DNA of 64,000 bases, taken from Sipunculus nudus (lineage: Eukaryota; Annelida; Sipuncula; Golfingiida; Sipunculidae). How positions within the stretch are numbered: position 1 is the stretch's first letter; every line of letters starts with the position of its first letter. The notes under the pieces were generated by a model, which ran no database searches, was not told where the DNA came from, and worked only from the letters and a program-made list of their open reading frames with translations. The translations under genes were made by a program, and so were the position numbers. This document shows, piece by piece, positions 1 through 11,739 of this stretch. The stretch is taken from positions 51,489,386 through 51,553,385 of the forward strand of contig CM049322.1 in the NCBI GenBank assembly GCA_026874595.1. Direction: 5' to 3'.

Positions 1-600
1 GCTATTTACTGCAAGTAACTTTGGATACCTAATTGCGCCACATACGCACTCTCCTAATAAACATGATGGATAACCACGACTATGACTAGCCCGTCATTAA
101 TTCTACTATTATAAACAAACATTAAATAAAATTGGGGCAATCGACGTGACTATTACTGTTGACTTTATATGCCACTGTCCGTAATAAAAGTGTTAAAAAA
201 TACTAATACTATAGCCTAGCCGTTTCCACAGATACGCGTATGTACATGAAAAAAAAAATTCCATGTAGGCGTATACGCGTATATGCGTATATACGAGAAA
301 AATATACGAGAGAACTGGCAGTTGTATATCTTGGTACCGTGGATGCAGAAATCTTTCTCGAAAGATGACGTGACGTCATTTTACCGCGAAATTAAAACTA
401 ATGTGGTGATTTTCACGAATATACGCTGACTGACACGTAACGGACACACCACAGACAGTTTCATAGTAATATGAGCGATTTTTCAAATTCATGCATTTTC
501 GTACTCATGGAAACACAGCTTTATAATTACAACTTTTACACGGAGAACTGCAATATTGAACAGAAGCATGACCCCCCCCCCCCCCCCCCCCCCCGGTCTC
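1..600. other. AT-rich non-coding sequence with a C homopolymer
   Basis: No gene is visible. A run of 23 C bases occupies 572-594. Around 224-300 there is a GTTTCCA motif followed by alternating CGTATA-type words; similar words next to GGAAAC occur near 2780-2795 and 15830-15855, which suggests the ends of a DNA-transposon family, but I could not fix boundaries or a target duplication. Confidence 0.5.
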
Positions 601-604
601 TGCC

Positions 605-1290
605 AGAAATATTGAAAGTCCATTTATAATCATGAAACCTAGGCTATACATCAATCCCAATGATGTTATAATTGAGTCAACACTGGTATATTCTCGGATC
701 CTACACCACTGGATTATCTGCTATAAACATTAAAATTATATTAGCAATAGACCATTTATATCCATAAAACCTAAAGAAATACATCAGTATCAATTTTGTT
801 ATAACTGAGCCAAAGGCAAAGATACGTTATGAATATGGTTGATCAATAAAAAAAAAATGATACTTCTTAAAGAAGTCTACAGTATCGTACCGAGAGATAC
901 ATGTGCTTTATTTACATTACAAAATCATACAAGTCTCTGTGATTTTATTTGTGCAGTAATCAAAATCACTATAATATATTGAATAAAAAGATATTTTCTT
1001 GTGAATCTATATACTAGATCTACAGTGAAATCCAAGCGTAGCATCATTTTCACAACTGAAATTACATAAAAAATAACTCCAGAGTAAAACATTGTTAAAT
1101 AATGTATCAGCTACAGGTCAACAACACCAGAAACATACAAGATGTTTACATTGAGGAGGGGAGGTCACCAGGTGCAGGTCAGACACTGCTCGTGCACTCA
1201 TACTTTTACAACTCAAGTAAACGCAGCATTTTGTCAGGGCTGTAGTGGACGTACATCACACGACCGCCGCCTGGCCGGAGTTGTATAATT
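605..1290. repeat. Copy 1 of a direct duplication (partner 2852-3595)
   Basis: This block aligns by eye with 2852-3595 over almost its whole length, for example the segments beginning atgtatcagctacaggtc at about 1100 and 3389 and the shared end near cgaccgccgcctg. Inside each copy a shorter unit (ccatttatatccataaaacc followed by gttataactgagccaa) occurs twice. Short open stretches in the copies differ by indels, so coding is not supported. This is an old tandem-type duplication or two copies of one repeat family. Confidence 0.75.
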
Positions 1291-1600
1291 TTACGGCATT
1301 TTGAGAGTACATATAATTTGTTGTAAAAATGTGCGTATTATGTCACTTTGGCTGAATATGAAAGTCCCTGTACCCGTTTTCGTATGTTTGTAGCGGTATA
1401 TGTATTGCATTATAAATTATATATCATATATTATTATTCTTATCATTATTATTTAAATTATTTTCAGCCTAGGAAAATATTTTTTTTTATTTCACCTAAA
1501 TTTTAGAGCCATTTGTTTTAAATCACGAATTTAACAGGGTTAGAAAAAGATAAAATGAGCCATGTTATTGCTCAATGGGGGGTGGGGGGGCCTCTGCAAG

Positions 1601-1814
1601 CGCGGATCCAGGAGGGGGGGGTCCAGACGACCCCCCCCCCCCCCCCACGTTTTTCACCAACGACCTTTCTTTAGACAAATGTTATGCATGACGGGTTTTT
1701 GGGGGGGGTCAGACCCCCCCCCCCCCCCCCGCTCTTAACCAACTACCTTTTTATTAGACAATTTTTATGCATGACACCCGTTGACCCCTCCTTGCAAAAA
1801 ATTCTGGATCCGCG
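1601..1814. mobile_element. Short inverted-repeat element with G/C homopolymers
   Basis: The left end reads cgcggatccagg and the right end ctggatccgcg, an inverted pair about 210 bp apart. Between them are several long runs of C and G and two copies of a ttatgcatgac segment. GGATCCAG-type ends also occur at 28374 and, degraded, near 16030. This fits a non-autonomous TIR element (GGATCCAG ends are common in hAT-like families), but no target duplication was verified. Confidence 0.45.
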
Positions 1815-2281
1815 CCTGCTCTGGATCCGTCACTGTATAGCATATACATCGTATGGGCCAGATATCATTAATAATAGTGGCGAATTGGCATATATAGTGT
1901 TCGTGTTTTCCAAGAGATGTCGCTACAGTCCAATGGAAATAAAGGTGTGGGGGAGGGGGGCCGCCAAAACGTGCTGCGAATAATTTTATCACAGTGGGTG
2001 TATCGGCGTCTAATAACGACGTGCTTTAAATGTCGTTAAATGAACTATTATCTCTATAATCTTTTAATAAATTTTATCTTTACTATACTTCAATGGCGGT
2101 TCTTGATGGAGCGGGGGAGGGGGGTAATATTCATGCTTGATAAAAGGCATAGGCCTATTTGTATCCTGAGCGATTCAACACGTTCTCAGGTTATTATTCC
2201 TCATACAGATATTACTGCCCCGAGGTATCGTTTAAAGATTTTATGTTCTCACAGAAGTTAAACTATAAGCAGAGGACCGAC

Positions 2282-2285
<4 letters not shown>

Positions 2286-2316
<31 letters not shown>
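2286..2316. repeat. (TC)n microsatellite
   Basis: Uninterrupted ctctct tract of about 31 bases. Confidence 0.9.
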
Positions 2317-2319
<3 letters not shown>

Positions 2320-2851
2320 CAAGGATATCCAAAGTCCAGGTACAGTGCCATATGAAGTTTTATTTTTCACATATGTGCGTCTTATAATAAATACCATATT
2401 CAATCATTCATGTAACCGAGGTCATTGTTTTGCTTAGTCAGTATCCATGTAAATCAAAGTTTACAAATAATAAAAAAAAAGATTTATTTTCAACCATGTA
2501 CGCCTGATGAATTAACATTTACACCAATGATCTATGGACTGAAATTGTGTATGGATTGAAAATCGATATATAAACTAGCCAAAGCTCGGTTCTCTCAAAC
2601 TCTCTACGCTATATCATGTAAGAATATAAAGAAGTCTCGTAATAAACATACACGTATGACTCTGACATACCACTCATCAATCCAAGTATTAAAACCAGTT
2701 TAAAAGGGAAAATAGTGTACATTTTCTTTCCAAGTAGGGGGAAATCGACGAGACTTTTTTTTACAATGAATACTTACGCGCACATGGAAACAGCCTAATA
2801 TACAGAGTACTGGCGCATGCTCTTCAAAGTCAGGCCTAGTTTTTCGCTGCC

Positions 2852-3595
2852 GGAAATCCTGACAGTCTATTTATATCCATAAAACCAATAGAAATACATC
2901 GATTCCAATGCTATTATAACTGAGCCAAAGTGTACGTTACTGATAACAATACTGAGTACTGCTATATTCCCGGGACCAACATCACAGGTTTATCTGCCTT
3001 AAATATTAAACTGATATACTATAGTGTTGGCATAGACCATTTATATCCACAAGACCCATAGAAATACATCGGTCTCAAATATGTTATAACTGAGCCAAAG
3101 GCAAAGATACATTATGAATATATGATTGATAAATACACACATATACTTCTCATAGAAGTCTACAGTATCGGACTGAGAGATACATGTGGTTTATTTACAT
3201 TACATAATCAAAAAAGTTCCTGTGATTTTATTTGTGCAGTAACCACTATCACCATAATATATTGAATAAAAAGAAATATGTTCTTGTGAATCTAATATAC
3301 TAAATACACGGTGAAACCCATGCATAGCATCATATCACAAACTGAAATGCCATCCATAAATAACTCCAGAGTAAAACACTGTTAAACAATGTATCAGCTA
3401 CAGGTCAACAACACCAGAAACAGACAAGATGTTTACATTGAGGAGGGGAGGTCACCAGGTGCAGGTCAGACGCTGCTCGGGCACTCACACTTTACGACTC
3501 AAGTAAACAACAGTTACATCCCATCATTTTGTCAGGGCTGTAGTCAAATTGTGGACGTACATCAAACGACCGCCGCCTGACCGGAGTTGTTTATT
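2852..3595. repeat. Copy 2 of a direct duplication (partner 605-1290)
   Basis: Aligns with 605-1290 in the same orientation about 2.25 kb away, with substitutions and small indels throughout. It includes about 20 bases (gttacatcccatcattttgt region, near 3513-3533) partly missing from copy 1. No domain is recognised in its 63-codon open stretch at 3389-3580, and the matching frame in copy 1 is broken. Confidence 0.75.
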
Positions 3596-3599
3596 ATTT

Positions 3600-3932
3600 C
3601 GGCATTTAATGGAATAATGGTTAATTATTTTACCGACTCATGGCGTGAGATTTACTTTTTATCCATGCATATGCTATTTAAATTTGACAGTTTTACACAA
3701 TTTTAAATATTTTGATTTGTTGAAAAATGTTGGGGGAAAATATATCATTTAACTTCTTTCTTTTCACAAGATATTTTTGTGGCGGCAGTGAAATATTTAC
3801 ATCCACATAATTGATATTGGAGTCTAATAACTTTTGGAATATTAATAAATTACATAAATTCATAATTTCGACCACAAATTGAAGGCTATTTATATGGTAA
3901 CATTTTGGGGTATTTCAATTACATAATTTGTA

Positions 3933-3999
<67 letters not shown>

Positions 4000-4460
4000 G
4001 GATTTATTTACACACAAACTCATCAGGATACATTACGGATTTACCGTTCACTTTTGGATTTATATTATGAATATCAGTTACTGGAGAAAGGAAGGTCCGT
4101 GTTCTGTTGACACTTATTTCAGTCTGACAGTGATGTCAGTCGACAGTCTTTGTCATGTTGTCAGCCTGTCATTTTTGTAGTACCTGTGACAGGCTGTTTG
4201 TCAACAGTTTGTTATTTTGAGTGAAGTGTGTTTTAATCAGTGAATGGGTCACTTTACTCCTGTCCACACAATACAGTCAGTGATTGACTACTGCCAGTAC
4301 TGGCCATAATGACTATTTTCTGTGAAAAAAATAGATAATTGATAATTTTATTCAAAATAATATAATTATTAATGACCAAAGTTGAATATCCCTTTGTTGA
4401 TGTACTCTCAGTTTAAGGAGCATATTTTTAATAATCAAATGTGTGTTCATTTCAGTCTTT
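3600..4460. other. Non-coding interval with a (TA)n tract
   Basis: AT-rich sequence without a recognisable gene. A (TA)n microsatellite fills about 3941-3996. It lies downstream (in gene orientation) of the NLR gene and beyond the TIR element that sits next to that gene. Confidence 0.5.
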
Positions 4461-4461
4461 A

Positions 4462-6026
4462 GGTGGATTTCCATAAGTGCTTAGTCCGTATCCGTAGTCC
4501 GCATGCGTAGTCCGTATACGTAGTCCGTATAGGAAAAGTTCGTGTTCCATAAGTACGTATATGCGTAGTCCGTACTCCGTATTGATAGGTGCTCAATAGC
4601 TGAAGTTTTTTTTCTTTTTTGCAAACCATTTCACCATATATTTATTGTACATTTGTATATGTTATAGTGTATAATCACGCTGTAGTATAAGCGTTAGCAG
4701 TGACCGTTTACCCTCAGGGGGAGACTCCAGTCGCTTGCCCCAGACAGGCTGACAGGTCGGGCTGTCACCGTTTTGCTTATGCGCTGTGTACTGTATGGGG
4801 TTTGCTGTTGAACCAATTGCACTGGTGTACTGGTCAACTAAAGCATATAGTTCACAGACAAAGGAATATAGTGCGTGTGTTAGTTCGGAAAATTGAGGTC
4901 CCTTTAGTTTAAATGTCTTTTAGCCAGTCTGATTCATTTATATATCATTAGGTAGCCAGAACTGTAGACCACACTCATGTTGGTTATGTAAGGATTACGT
5001 GTTGTAACATTTAAGCAATTAACGATCAAAGCACAACACGATGGAATCATATCCACTTACTCTACTCTTAATTTAGTTTTATTAAATATGCTATTAATGC
5101 CTACTGTTTATCATCTAGTAAGATATGGGCTAGAAAAAGTCACCGTTACGTTAGAGTTATTCTTACTTAAATTAGATATATTTTAGATAAGTTATTCGGG
5201 ATTAAAGGTATGACCGGAAACACAGATTTTGCTAAACCGAGACCATATAGCACACAATTTAGCCTCTGGTTATGGCTGTTTCGTTTAGGTTCTCAATCTT
5301 TGGGGGACTAGCTATAAATAAACCCAGCAGACTGAGTCTAGAGATATAGAGAGCTATAGATAAATTCAGCATTATAGTCAACGTTAGTACCGGCGGAGTA
5401 TTTTGAACTCAGGTCTTTATATTCAGAAGGCTTCAGGACTGGCAACTTGTGAAAATGGTTATTTAATTAATACAAGATTAGTTCTACAGAACGGAGTTCT
5501 CTTTAATACTGTGGTGTGAGAGTGACTTATATGCACGTGCAAGTACTTTCCCCAATCGCACATCATATATATATTAGCATCAAAAGTTAAAATAATAATA
5601 TTGAAATAATAAAAAGTTTTAAAAGATCATAATTAGTAATATTTTATACGCGTCAGTGATGTTTTCGCTTCAATCATTCAGAAAACATGTAGTGTGTGAT
5701 AAAGAAAGGAAAACAAAATACAACCTAATGACAATATGTTTACTGAATGACTGATGCCAGAAATTACATGAATACCAGTTGGAAATAGAGATTGTGCATA
5801 TAGCACTGCCTGAATGGGAAAACCCAATGCTAAACCTGAAATCGACACGATGATTGGTATGCGTAGTGCGCAAAAATCGCTCCCGGCAGCGTGCGGATAC
5901 GGACTAAGCATACGGACTACGGATACGGATAACGCATGTGGATGAATGGAAACGGCCCAGTTGAAAAGTCTAAAAAGCGGTTTTTGCGGACTACGCATAC
6001 GGACTACGTACTTATGGAAAAGCACC
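4462..6026. mobile_element. TIR DNA transposon or large MITE with TTA target duplication (PIF/Harbinger-like)
   Basis: The ends are an inverted repeat: the left starts ggtggatttccataagt, and the right, read in reverse, starts ggtgcttttccataagt. Both are followed by subterminal arrays of a tagtccgta-type word (4483-4590 and 5893-6010). The trinucleotide TTA flanks both ends (4459-4461 and 6027-6029), the TTA/TWA duplication typical of PIF/Harbinger. The 1.56 kb interior encodes no transposase I can recognise, so it is probably non-autonomous. Its right end lies 22 bp from the original stop codon of the NLR gene, so it has displaced that gene's 3' UTR. Confidence 0.75.
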
Positions 6027-6050
6027 TTAATAACGTCCTTATCACTACCA

Positions 6051-6554
6051 TCACTGGAGATCTATCCTCAGCTTCAGGTGTGGACATGTTTCAGTCAGTT
6101 TCTGTTTGATGGTCCTCACCACGTCACGTGACATGTTGTTTTTTACTAGGTCGAGTGTTTTTAGTTTGTTGAGTTGTGTCGTCCTCTCTGTAACGTTCAC
6201 AAGGTCGTCACCCTCACCCTTCCAGCAGTTACTAGTCACGTTCAGGTCGGTTAACGTCTCCGGTGCGGCGTCAATTACCGCTAACACACCACGTGCTGTG
6301 AGTTGACACCATGACATGGTAAGTGTCTGTATTTGTGACCGGGTGACACCTGACATTTGTCTTGTGTCCGTCAGTCCTGTCAGGTTGCTACCACACACAT
6401 TCAGTGTTTGAAGTGACGGCGGCAGGACGCTGAGCGCCGCCATCATCTCCTGTGATGTGAAGTCACAGTAAGACATCTGTAATGATGTCAGGTGACATTC
6501 CGGTAACCATTCTGTCAGCGTCTGTCTACTGTCACCGGTCAGAGGGGTTATGTA
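6051..6554 (-). pseudogene. LRR segment of the NLR gene beyond the nonsense codon
   Basis: The frame continues without any shift past the TAA: 167 more codons to TGA at 6051-6053. The sequence has repeated LRR consensus pieces such as LPPSLQTLNVCGSNLTGL, IQTLTMSWCQLTARG and LNKLKTLDLVKNNMS. Because frame, repeat periodicity and composition are preserved, the TAA is most simply a one-base change (for example from a leucine TTA). Possible rescue by an intron removing the TAA is not supported: I see no convincing AG/GT pair around it. Confidence 0.85.
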
Positions 6555-6557
6555 TTA
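6555..6557 (-). other. In-frame TAA interrupting the NLR gene
   Basis: On the minus strand the codons read GAG TTG ACA TAA TAC ATA ACC. The 26 codons between this stop and the next methionine at 6476 are open in the same frame, so there is no frameshift. Confidence 0.9.
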
Positions 6558-8102
6558 TGTCAACTCTTGTAGTGAGTGTGTGTGTACGACTGCTCTGACT
6601 ACTGCAGACGCTTCATTGTCATCATATAGATAACGTACTGTCAGTTGTTTAAGTGTGAACTTTGTCAGCGTCCTGTCTAGTGTCTGTGTGTTGTATTGTT
6701 CGTCAACAGAACACGGTGACCCTGACACCCCGTACAGCACTAGACAGGTGAGTTGTGGAGCGTGTAAGTGCTGGAGCAGACGCCAGAATTTAACATTATC
6801 TGTATACACCCACATCTTCCTCACCTCCCCTTCATTCTGTTTGAGATATCTCACGTAGTGGGACGCCGGGTACCTGTTTGTGATGTTTAATTTCGCCCCG
6901 CGGGGTAACGTGAGTGTTGCGTCCTGATGCTCAGCCAGATACTCCAGCTGTAGATCTGTGTGCATCTCCGCCACCTCCTCCTCCGAGCCATCTATCAACA
7001 TCTCAAGTTGTTCATGTATTTCCTTTCCACCGAGCCCGGACACGAACCTGCGGATCATGGCGGACTCCATGAAGGCTTGACGGGAATTAAAATAACGAAG
7101 CAGTAATTCTTGTTGTGTTGATTTGTCTGAGTGAACAAGATAAACAGCAAGAAAAAATTCCTGCAGTGTTTTATGGATGAAAATGTAGTATATTTCTCTG
7201 GAGAAACTCTGTTTTTGTATAAGGAAACCAGAGCTTAGATCCTCAGAGCTGATGTGTTTGTCAACATCTTCACGTTTGAATTTTAATTCCAGTTTGTGTG
7301 TTTTTACGTTACCTGTTGCCAGGCAACCGAAAGCCATGATTTGTATGTTGTACCTTTTAAGAATCTCCTCTGTTGACTTTGCTCTGTCTGCCACTTCTTT
7401 CAATTTTTTCTCCATTCTGGCAAAAACATAAGCCACAAATTCTTCATAGAAGCCTGTGATGGTGCTGGGGAGTTGTTGGTTTTCTTCTCCCAATGTCGCC
7501 ATCATCAATAACATGGCGGGACAGTGGGAAAGGTGAACCAGTTCTTCTGATTTCTGGATCTCTTCAATCAGCGCTTCTGCTTTTACCTCATTTTGGTTAA
7601 AATATTTTAGTAGATATTCTTTCACTCCGACATCTGAGAAGCCACGCAAGGCCACCTCTGTGTCAGGTCGTAGTTTTATTTCAGCAGAAAATGTTTCTGG
7701 TGAGAATCTGGATGTTATAAGCAGAGTGATGTGTGGTAGAATTTGTCTGAGCAGCAGTTTTGTTATGTCTTCAGACATGCTATCACTGTACTCATCGAGC
7801 CCGTCCGCAATAATAAGGACGGGCACCTCAGGTTTGTTAATGTGATGATACAGTTCTTCTGCCTCACTCTGTCCCAGCTGATATACTTCAGCCATTACAT
7901 CACAGAGAGTCTGCTCTTTTTTGACGTCCCTCAAGAAGAGAGGTAACACAAACTTGTAACTATCAAATGTATCATTACTCTGTTCCTGCACTTCAGTACC
8001 TTTATCATGGAATTTCGCCCATTCAACACAGAGGTGTTGTGTAAAGGTTGACTTCCCAACACCTGGTTCTCCCCGCAAATATATAGTGCTGCGTCGTCTA
8101 GA
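6555..8102 (-). CDS. NLR coding exon 4: NACHT NTPase and first LRR region, up to the premature stop
   Basis: The exon opens after tttccag with SRRRSTIYLRGEPGVGKST, giving Walker A within 20 residues. About 80 residues later VLIIADGLDEYSD gives Walker B with the D-G-x-D-E arrangement of NACHT ATPases. Further motifs are LLITSRFSPE (sensor 1 type), a GFSDVGVKEYLLKYF segment and HCPAMLLMMATL, then an IHKTLQEFFLAVYL winged-helix/helical-domain motif typical of NLRs. The C-terminal part (near 6700-6560) begins LRR-like repeats. The frame ends at TAA 6555-6557 after residue 683. NACHT oligomerises on ATP binding to activate the receptor. Confidence 0.9.
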   Translation of the reverse strand, partial: SRRRSTIYLRGEPGVGKSTFTQHLCVEWAKFHDKGTEVQEQSNDTFDSYKFVLPLFLRDVKKEQTLCDVMAEVYQLGQSEAEELYHHINKPEVPVLIIADGLDEYSDSMSEDITKLLLRQILPHITLLITSRFSPETFSAEIKLRPDTEVALRGFSDVGVKEYLLKYFNQNEVKAEALIEEIQKSEELVHLSHCPAMLLMMATLGEENQQLPSTITGFYEEFVAYVFARMEKKLKEVADRAKSTEEILKRYNIQIMAFGCLATGNVKTHKLELKFKREDVDKHISSEDLSSGFLIQKQSFSREIYYIFIHKTLQEFFLAVYLVHSDKSTQQELLLRYFNSRQAFMESAMIRRFVSGLGGKEIHEQLEMLIDGSEEEVAEMHTDLQLEYLAEHQDATLTLPRGAKLNITNRYPASHYVRYLKQNEGEVRKMWVYTDNVKFWRLLQHLHAPQLTCLVLYGVSGSPCSVDEQYNTQTLDRTLTKFTLKQLTVRYLYDDNEASAVVRAVVHTHSLQELT

Positions 8103-8569
8103 CTGGAAAGACAGTAAATAATAATTGTTACAAATTATTGTATGGATTGAAACCTTATTCTAATCATGCTTTTTTTATTACTAACATTCAAAAGATATTT
8201 AAATTTTTAATTTAATACACTGGAACATCTAATAATATAAATATATCTTAAATGAGATTATCACATTGAGAGAAAAGTACTCATTGAAGACAATACAAAA
8301 TCATTATTTGGTTCTTATATTTTTAGGGGGGGTAGTGATATATTTTCTTTTAAAAAGTAAGCATTGGCCTTTTATGGAGTTAATTCTAACGTTGGTATTG
8401 TCATAATACAGGGTAACCATTTTATTGATAAAAATTTTAAATATAACATTATAACCATGTAATTAAAGTGACAAAGGGCATCAACATTCTGGCAAATGAT
8501 TCAACAAGTGTGGCTCACTATATTATGCAGTATACATTAGTGTAAAAAAGTAATACTTGTAGAAATAAC
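8103..8569 (-). other. NLR intron between exons 3 and 4
   Basis: 467 bp, phase 0, GT...AG bounded, AT-rich. No other feature is seen. Confidence 0.8.
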
Positions 8570-8781
8570 CTTTTTGAATAAATCCTTGTAGCCCTGCAGA
8601 TGCTTTTCTATCCCGAGTTTATGCTGTATGTGTTTCACTATTATCAGATCCACATACATGACTTCTAGTGGTACCCTGCAGAGGTCTGAGTGCAGTGTCC
8701 ACGTAGGTATCTTATCATACAGCTGTAGAATTATATCTGCTATCTTTTGTTGAAGATCTACCACAGGCAGTCCAGGGTGGC
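8570..8781 (-). CDS. NLR coding exon 3: linker before NACHT
   Basis: The acceptor is ctttttccag|GC, completing a glycine codon from the phase 1 donor of exon 2. The donor is AAAAAG|gttatt, phase 0. It encodes about 70 residues with a helical stretch VDLQQKIADIILQLYDKIP and the segment PLEVMYVDLIIV that ends in a YKDLF motif. The pattern of a y-V-D-L strand then a YKDLF-like helix just before Walker A is usual in animal NLR pre-NACHT linkers. No separate enzymatic domain is seen. Confidence 0.8.
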
Positions 8782-9238
8782 CTGGAAAAAGAAAATCACA
8801 TTTACATTGATGAATACATATTGTGCAAATATGCACTGCACTGTAAAAGTTTATATTTTGCATATTATTCTTCATAAAAAAAAAAACTACAAGCTTTTCT
8901 GCTGCTTTTATGCCCCTGCAGAAGAAGTTCACATCCAGATATATCAATGCATACTAGTATGAATATAACAAACTATTAACAAGGGATCCATGGGTCATGG
9001 TGCTCAGTTGAAGTTGACCTTGAAGGTAAACAAGGCCTAATGCAAACCTGTGCAATGGGATTTACACCAGGTAAAATGCTTCAATGCTGAACCATTACTT
9101 TTCAAGTACATGTGTAACATGTATATGAACAATGCGAGTACTAAACATTTTGAACAAGAAACAATTACACAAACATCACTGCTGAAATCCTGGCATGGGT
9201 GCACACAACACAACTAGAATATCACCAGAAGCTGACAA

Positions 9239-9866
9239 AAGCCCTCAGCCAAAAGAACAGTGTTTATAGGTGGTAACAGTAACAAGTGTGAAATATTTGT
9301 TCTCACATGAATGTATATCTGTCCATGTCTCAGTTATATTTTAAACTGGACAGGTATGTAGTACTTTTGCAAGTATGGTAAGACCGATCTCATGCAGGAC
9401 TTTAGAGATCACCAAGGCATATCATTAGTGCTTCCTGAGAAATAAGCTCCTAAGTTTTCTTCTATTCTAAGCTCTGTGACCTTGAAAAGTAGGTCAAGGT
9501 GACCCATCTTTGAGCTTAACCAAGATTTTGTTAATATGCATCAGCACTGAAGAAATGAAGTTCCTGTGTTGAATACCATTGGAGATATCCCGCTCACAAG
9601 GCCAAAGTTGGTTTTTTTATCAGAAAAAACCTCATTGAAGTGTTTTTCTATAATCAGCTTTAAAACGTAGAAAAATAGGTCAAGGTCACCAATCTTCGAA
9701 CTTGACTGAGATTTTGTCACTATACATCTTCACCGAAAAAAAATAAGATTCCTACGGTGAATCCTTTTAGAGATACCTGCTCAAAAGGTAAAACAGACGC
9801 CGGATGGACGGATGGACAGTTTAAGTGATGCCAATAGCCCATCAGCCTACAGGCTGAGGGCTTAAA
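9239..9866. mobile_element. Tandem-core repeat element with terminal hairpin (pearl/Helentron-like)
   Basis: Left end aagccctcagcc is inverted at the right end as ggctgagggctt. Inside, two to three degenerate units of about 180 bp share aggtcaaggtgaccca/aggtcaaggtcaccaa and a gagattttgtcac segment. Just before the right end is an ACGG-like run (gccggatggacggatggaca) and a short hairpin cagcctacaggctg followed by an A-rich end. The layout resembles non-autonomous pearl or Helentron-derived elements of bivalves; class is inferred. Confidence 0.5.
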
Positions 9867-9869
9867 ATG

Positions 9870-10210
9870 ATTGTAGCTGAAACTACCAGTCTTGTATACA
9901 ACGAAGCTATCAGAGATGTATACATATGCCAAATTTCAGGCTGATATCTCAAACCCCTCCTGAGAAATAAGCAGGGACATTAACTGTAAAAAAAATTATT
10001 ACACGTGTCGCCACCAGAATTGTACACGATAAAGCTCTCTGATATGTATAAATATGCCGAATTTAAGGCTGATATGTCAAATTCCTCAGTAGAAATAAGC
10101 AGACACATACACTGTGCAAAAGTCATTGTAGGTGGCGACATCTGTCTTGTAAACGAGAAAGCCATCAAAGACGCATAGACAGGTCAAAATATCAGGCCAA
10201 TACATCAAAC
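9870..10210. repeat. Degenerate tandem repeat, about 126-bp unit
   Basis: Three units marked by a tatgccaaatttcaggctga-type segment at about 9925, 10051 and 10178, each followed by a tcaaaccyctcctgagaaat-type segment. Confidence 0.6.
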
Positions 10211-11739
10211 TTCCCTTAAGTTTGATGCACTGGGCTGACCGGGCTTAGGTGAGAAAGGTAGTTGCCCCGAGTGAAATGTGACAAATTGCTGGCTCAAGCT
10301 ACTGCACTGGGTGAACTCTAGACTTGCACCTGGCTAGAATGAGTGAACGTTTGACCTGTACCTGGCACATGCTACCCATGAGGTGATCACATGGTGCCCA
10401 TGAGGTGTTCACATGACATCTATGAACTGATCACAGTCCTTGTACCTGGCTGCACTGAATGAACTCTTGGCCTATATCTGCATACACTAAATGAAGTCTT
10501 GACCTGTTGCCAAACCTGAAACAGTTGGCAGTCTGTCATCCTATTTATAGATACAGACACAATCATGGCCTATTGGTAAATCTGTTTCCTCATACTGAAA
10601 GACTTTGGCTAAAATCCTTTTTTTCAAGCTGACATATTCATAAGACTTTTTTTTTCTCAAAATATCTAAAATAATAAATTATACAGTCCTATCACTGTTA
10701 AAGGTCCAATAGTTCTACCAAAAGTTATTTAAGTAAACTTGAACAAAGGCCACCTCAGAATCATTTTTGTGCGATGTTACAGAAGTTATAATTGAAACAT
10801 GTTTATTTAAGAAGACTATTGCAGCCCTCAGTTTGAAAGGGCTTAATCATGGCCATAAGACTAACTTAAGCTTTACACGATTCTACCAAAAATGAACAAA
10901 CTCAAGCTATTCTTATACGATTGAAAGAACCATGTCCTAGGATAATTCTTGTGAAAAATTGAACGAATCAGCATGACCGTTTCATCATAAACATTTACAA
11001 GCTGAAAGAGGCTAATATTATGAGGTTTCTGCCCACAAAATCTGCAATTTCAAATTTGAGTCATGTGACAAACATTTGCATAATACTTGGTGATGCTAGG
11101 TCCAGTCATTTCTGAGACTGCTACCTCAGTATGCTTACTTGGCCAAATGACTTAGTTCAAATTCACGTAACTCCATATTTTCTCTATAAAATCTAAGAAA
11201 ACGCAGTTAGCCAATTTTTTAGCTAATTTTTTGCATAAAATTTCTTGATGCTAGCTTATGTGTTTTTCCAGATAGTATGGGTTAACGTAAAGACGACGGC
11301 CGACGGATGACAGACGACGGACGACGCTATACCATTGCATAACTCACAGGTTCGCTAAAAGGTAGGTAAATATATTTCCTGATGTTTTGACAAGGTACAT
11401 CATGTTTGCGTCCATAACTTCTAAAACTTGTGCAATATTGAGCTTATTTCTGGCAAGTGCATATAAAATATAGTGAGGACCATATATGCCAAATTTGAAT
11501 GAAACAACACCAGTATTTATAAAAGTGGGCAGTCTTGAAGTATAACAATAGTTTTTTTTATGGAGGGTTTTTCCTGATTTCTCCTAATTTTTTCCAAATT
11601 TTTGGTAGGAGAACTAAGTAACATCTAGTTCTAGGTCAGATTTATTTGTAGGTGTTACGGTTTCAAAAAGTGCCTTGTTGACTGACGGACAAAGGACCAT
11701 GACTATAGTTCAGATGACTTATAGTCATACATAAACTTA

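Noticed and set aside
3905-4180. 91-codon frame with many Tyr-Ile repeats
   Set aside because: Produced by the (TA)n microsatellite, not a gene. The same applies to frames over the (TA)n tracts near 12850, 16570, 38260, 38480 and 47750.
6655-6858. Plus-strand frames over the NLR exon
   Set aside because: Shadows of the minus-strand NACHT-LRR coding sequence.
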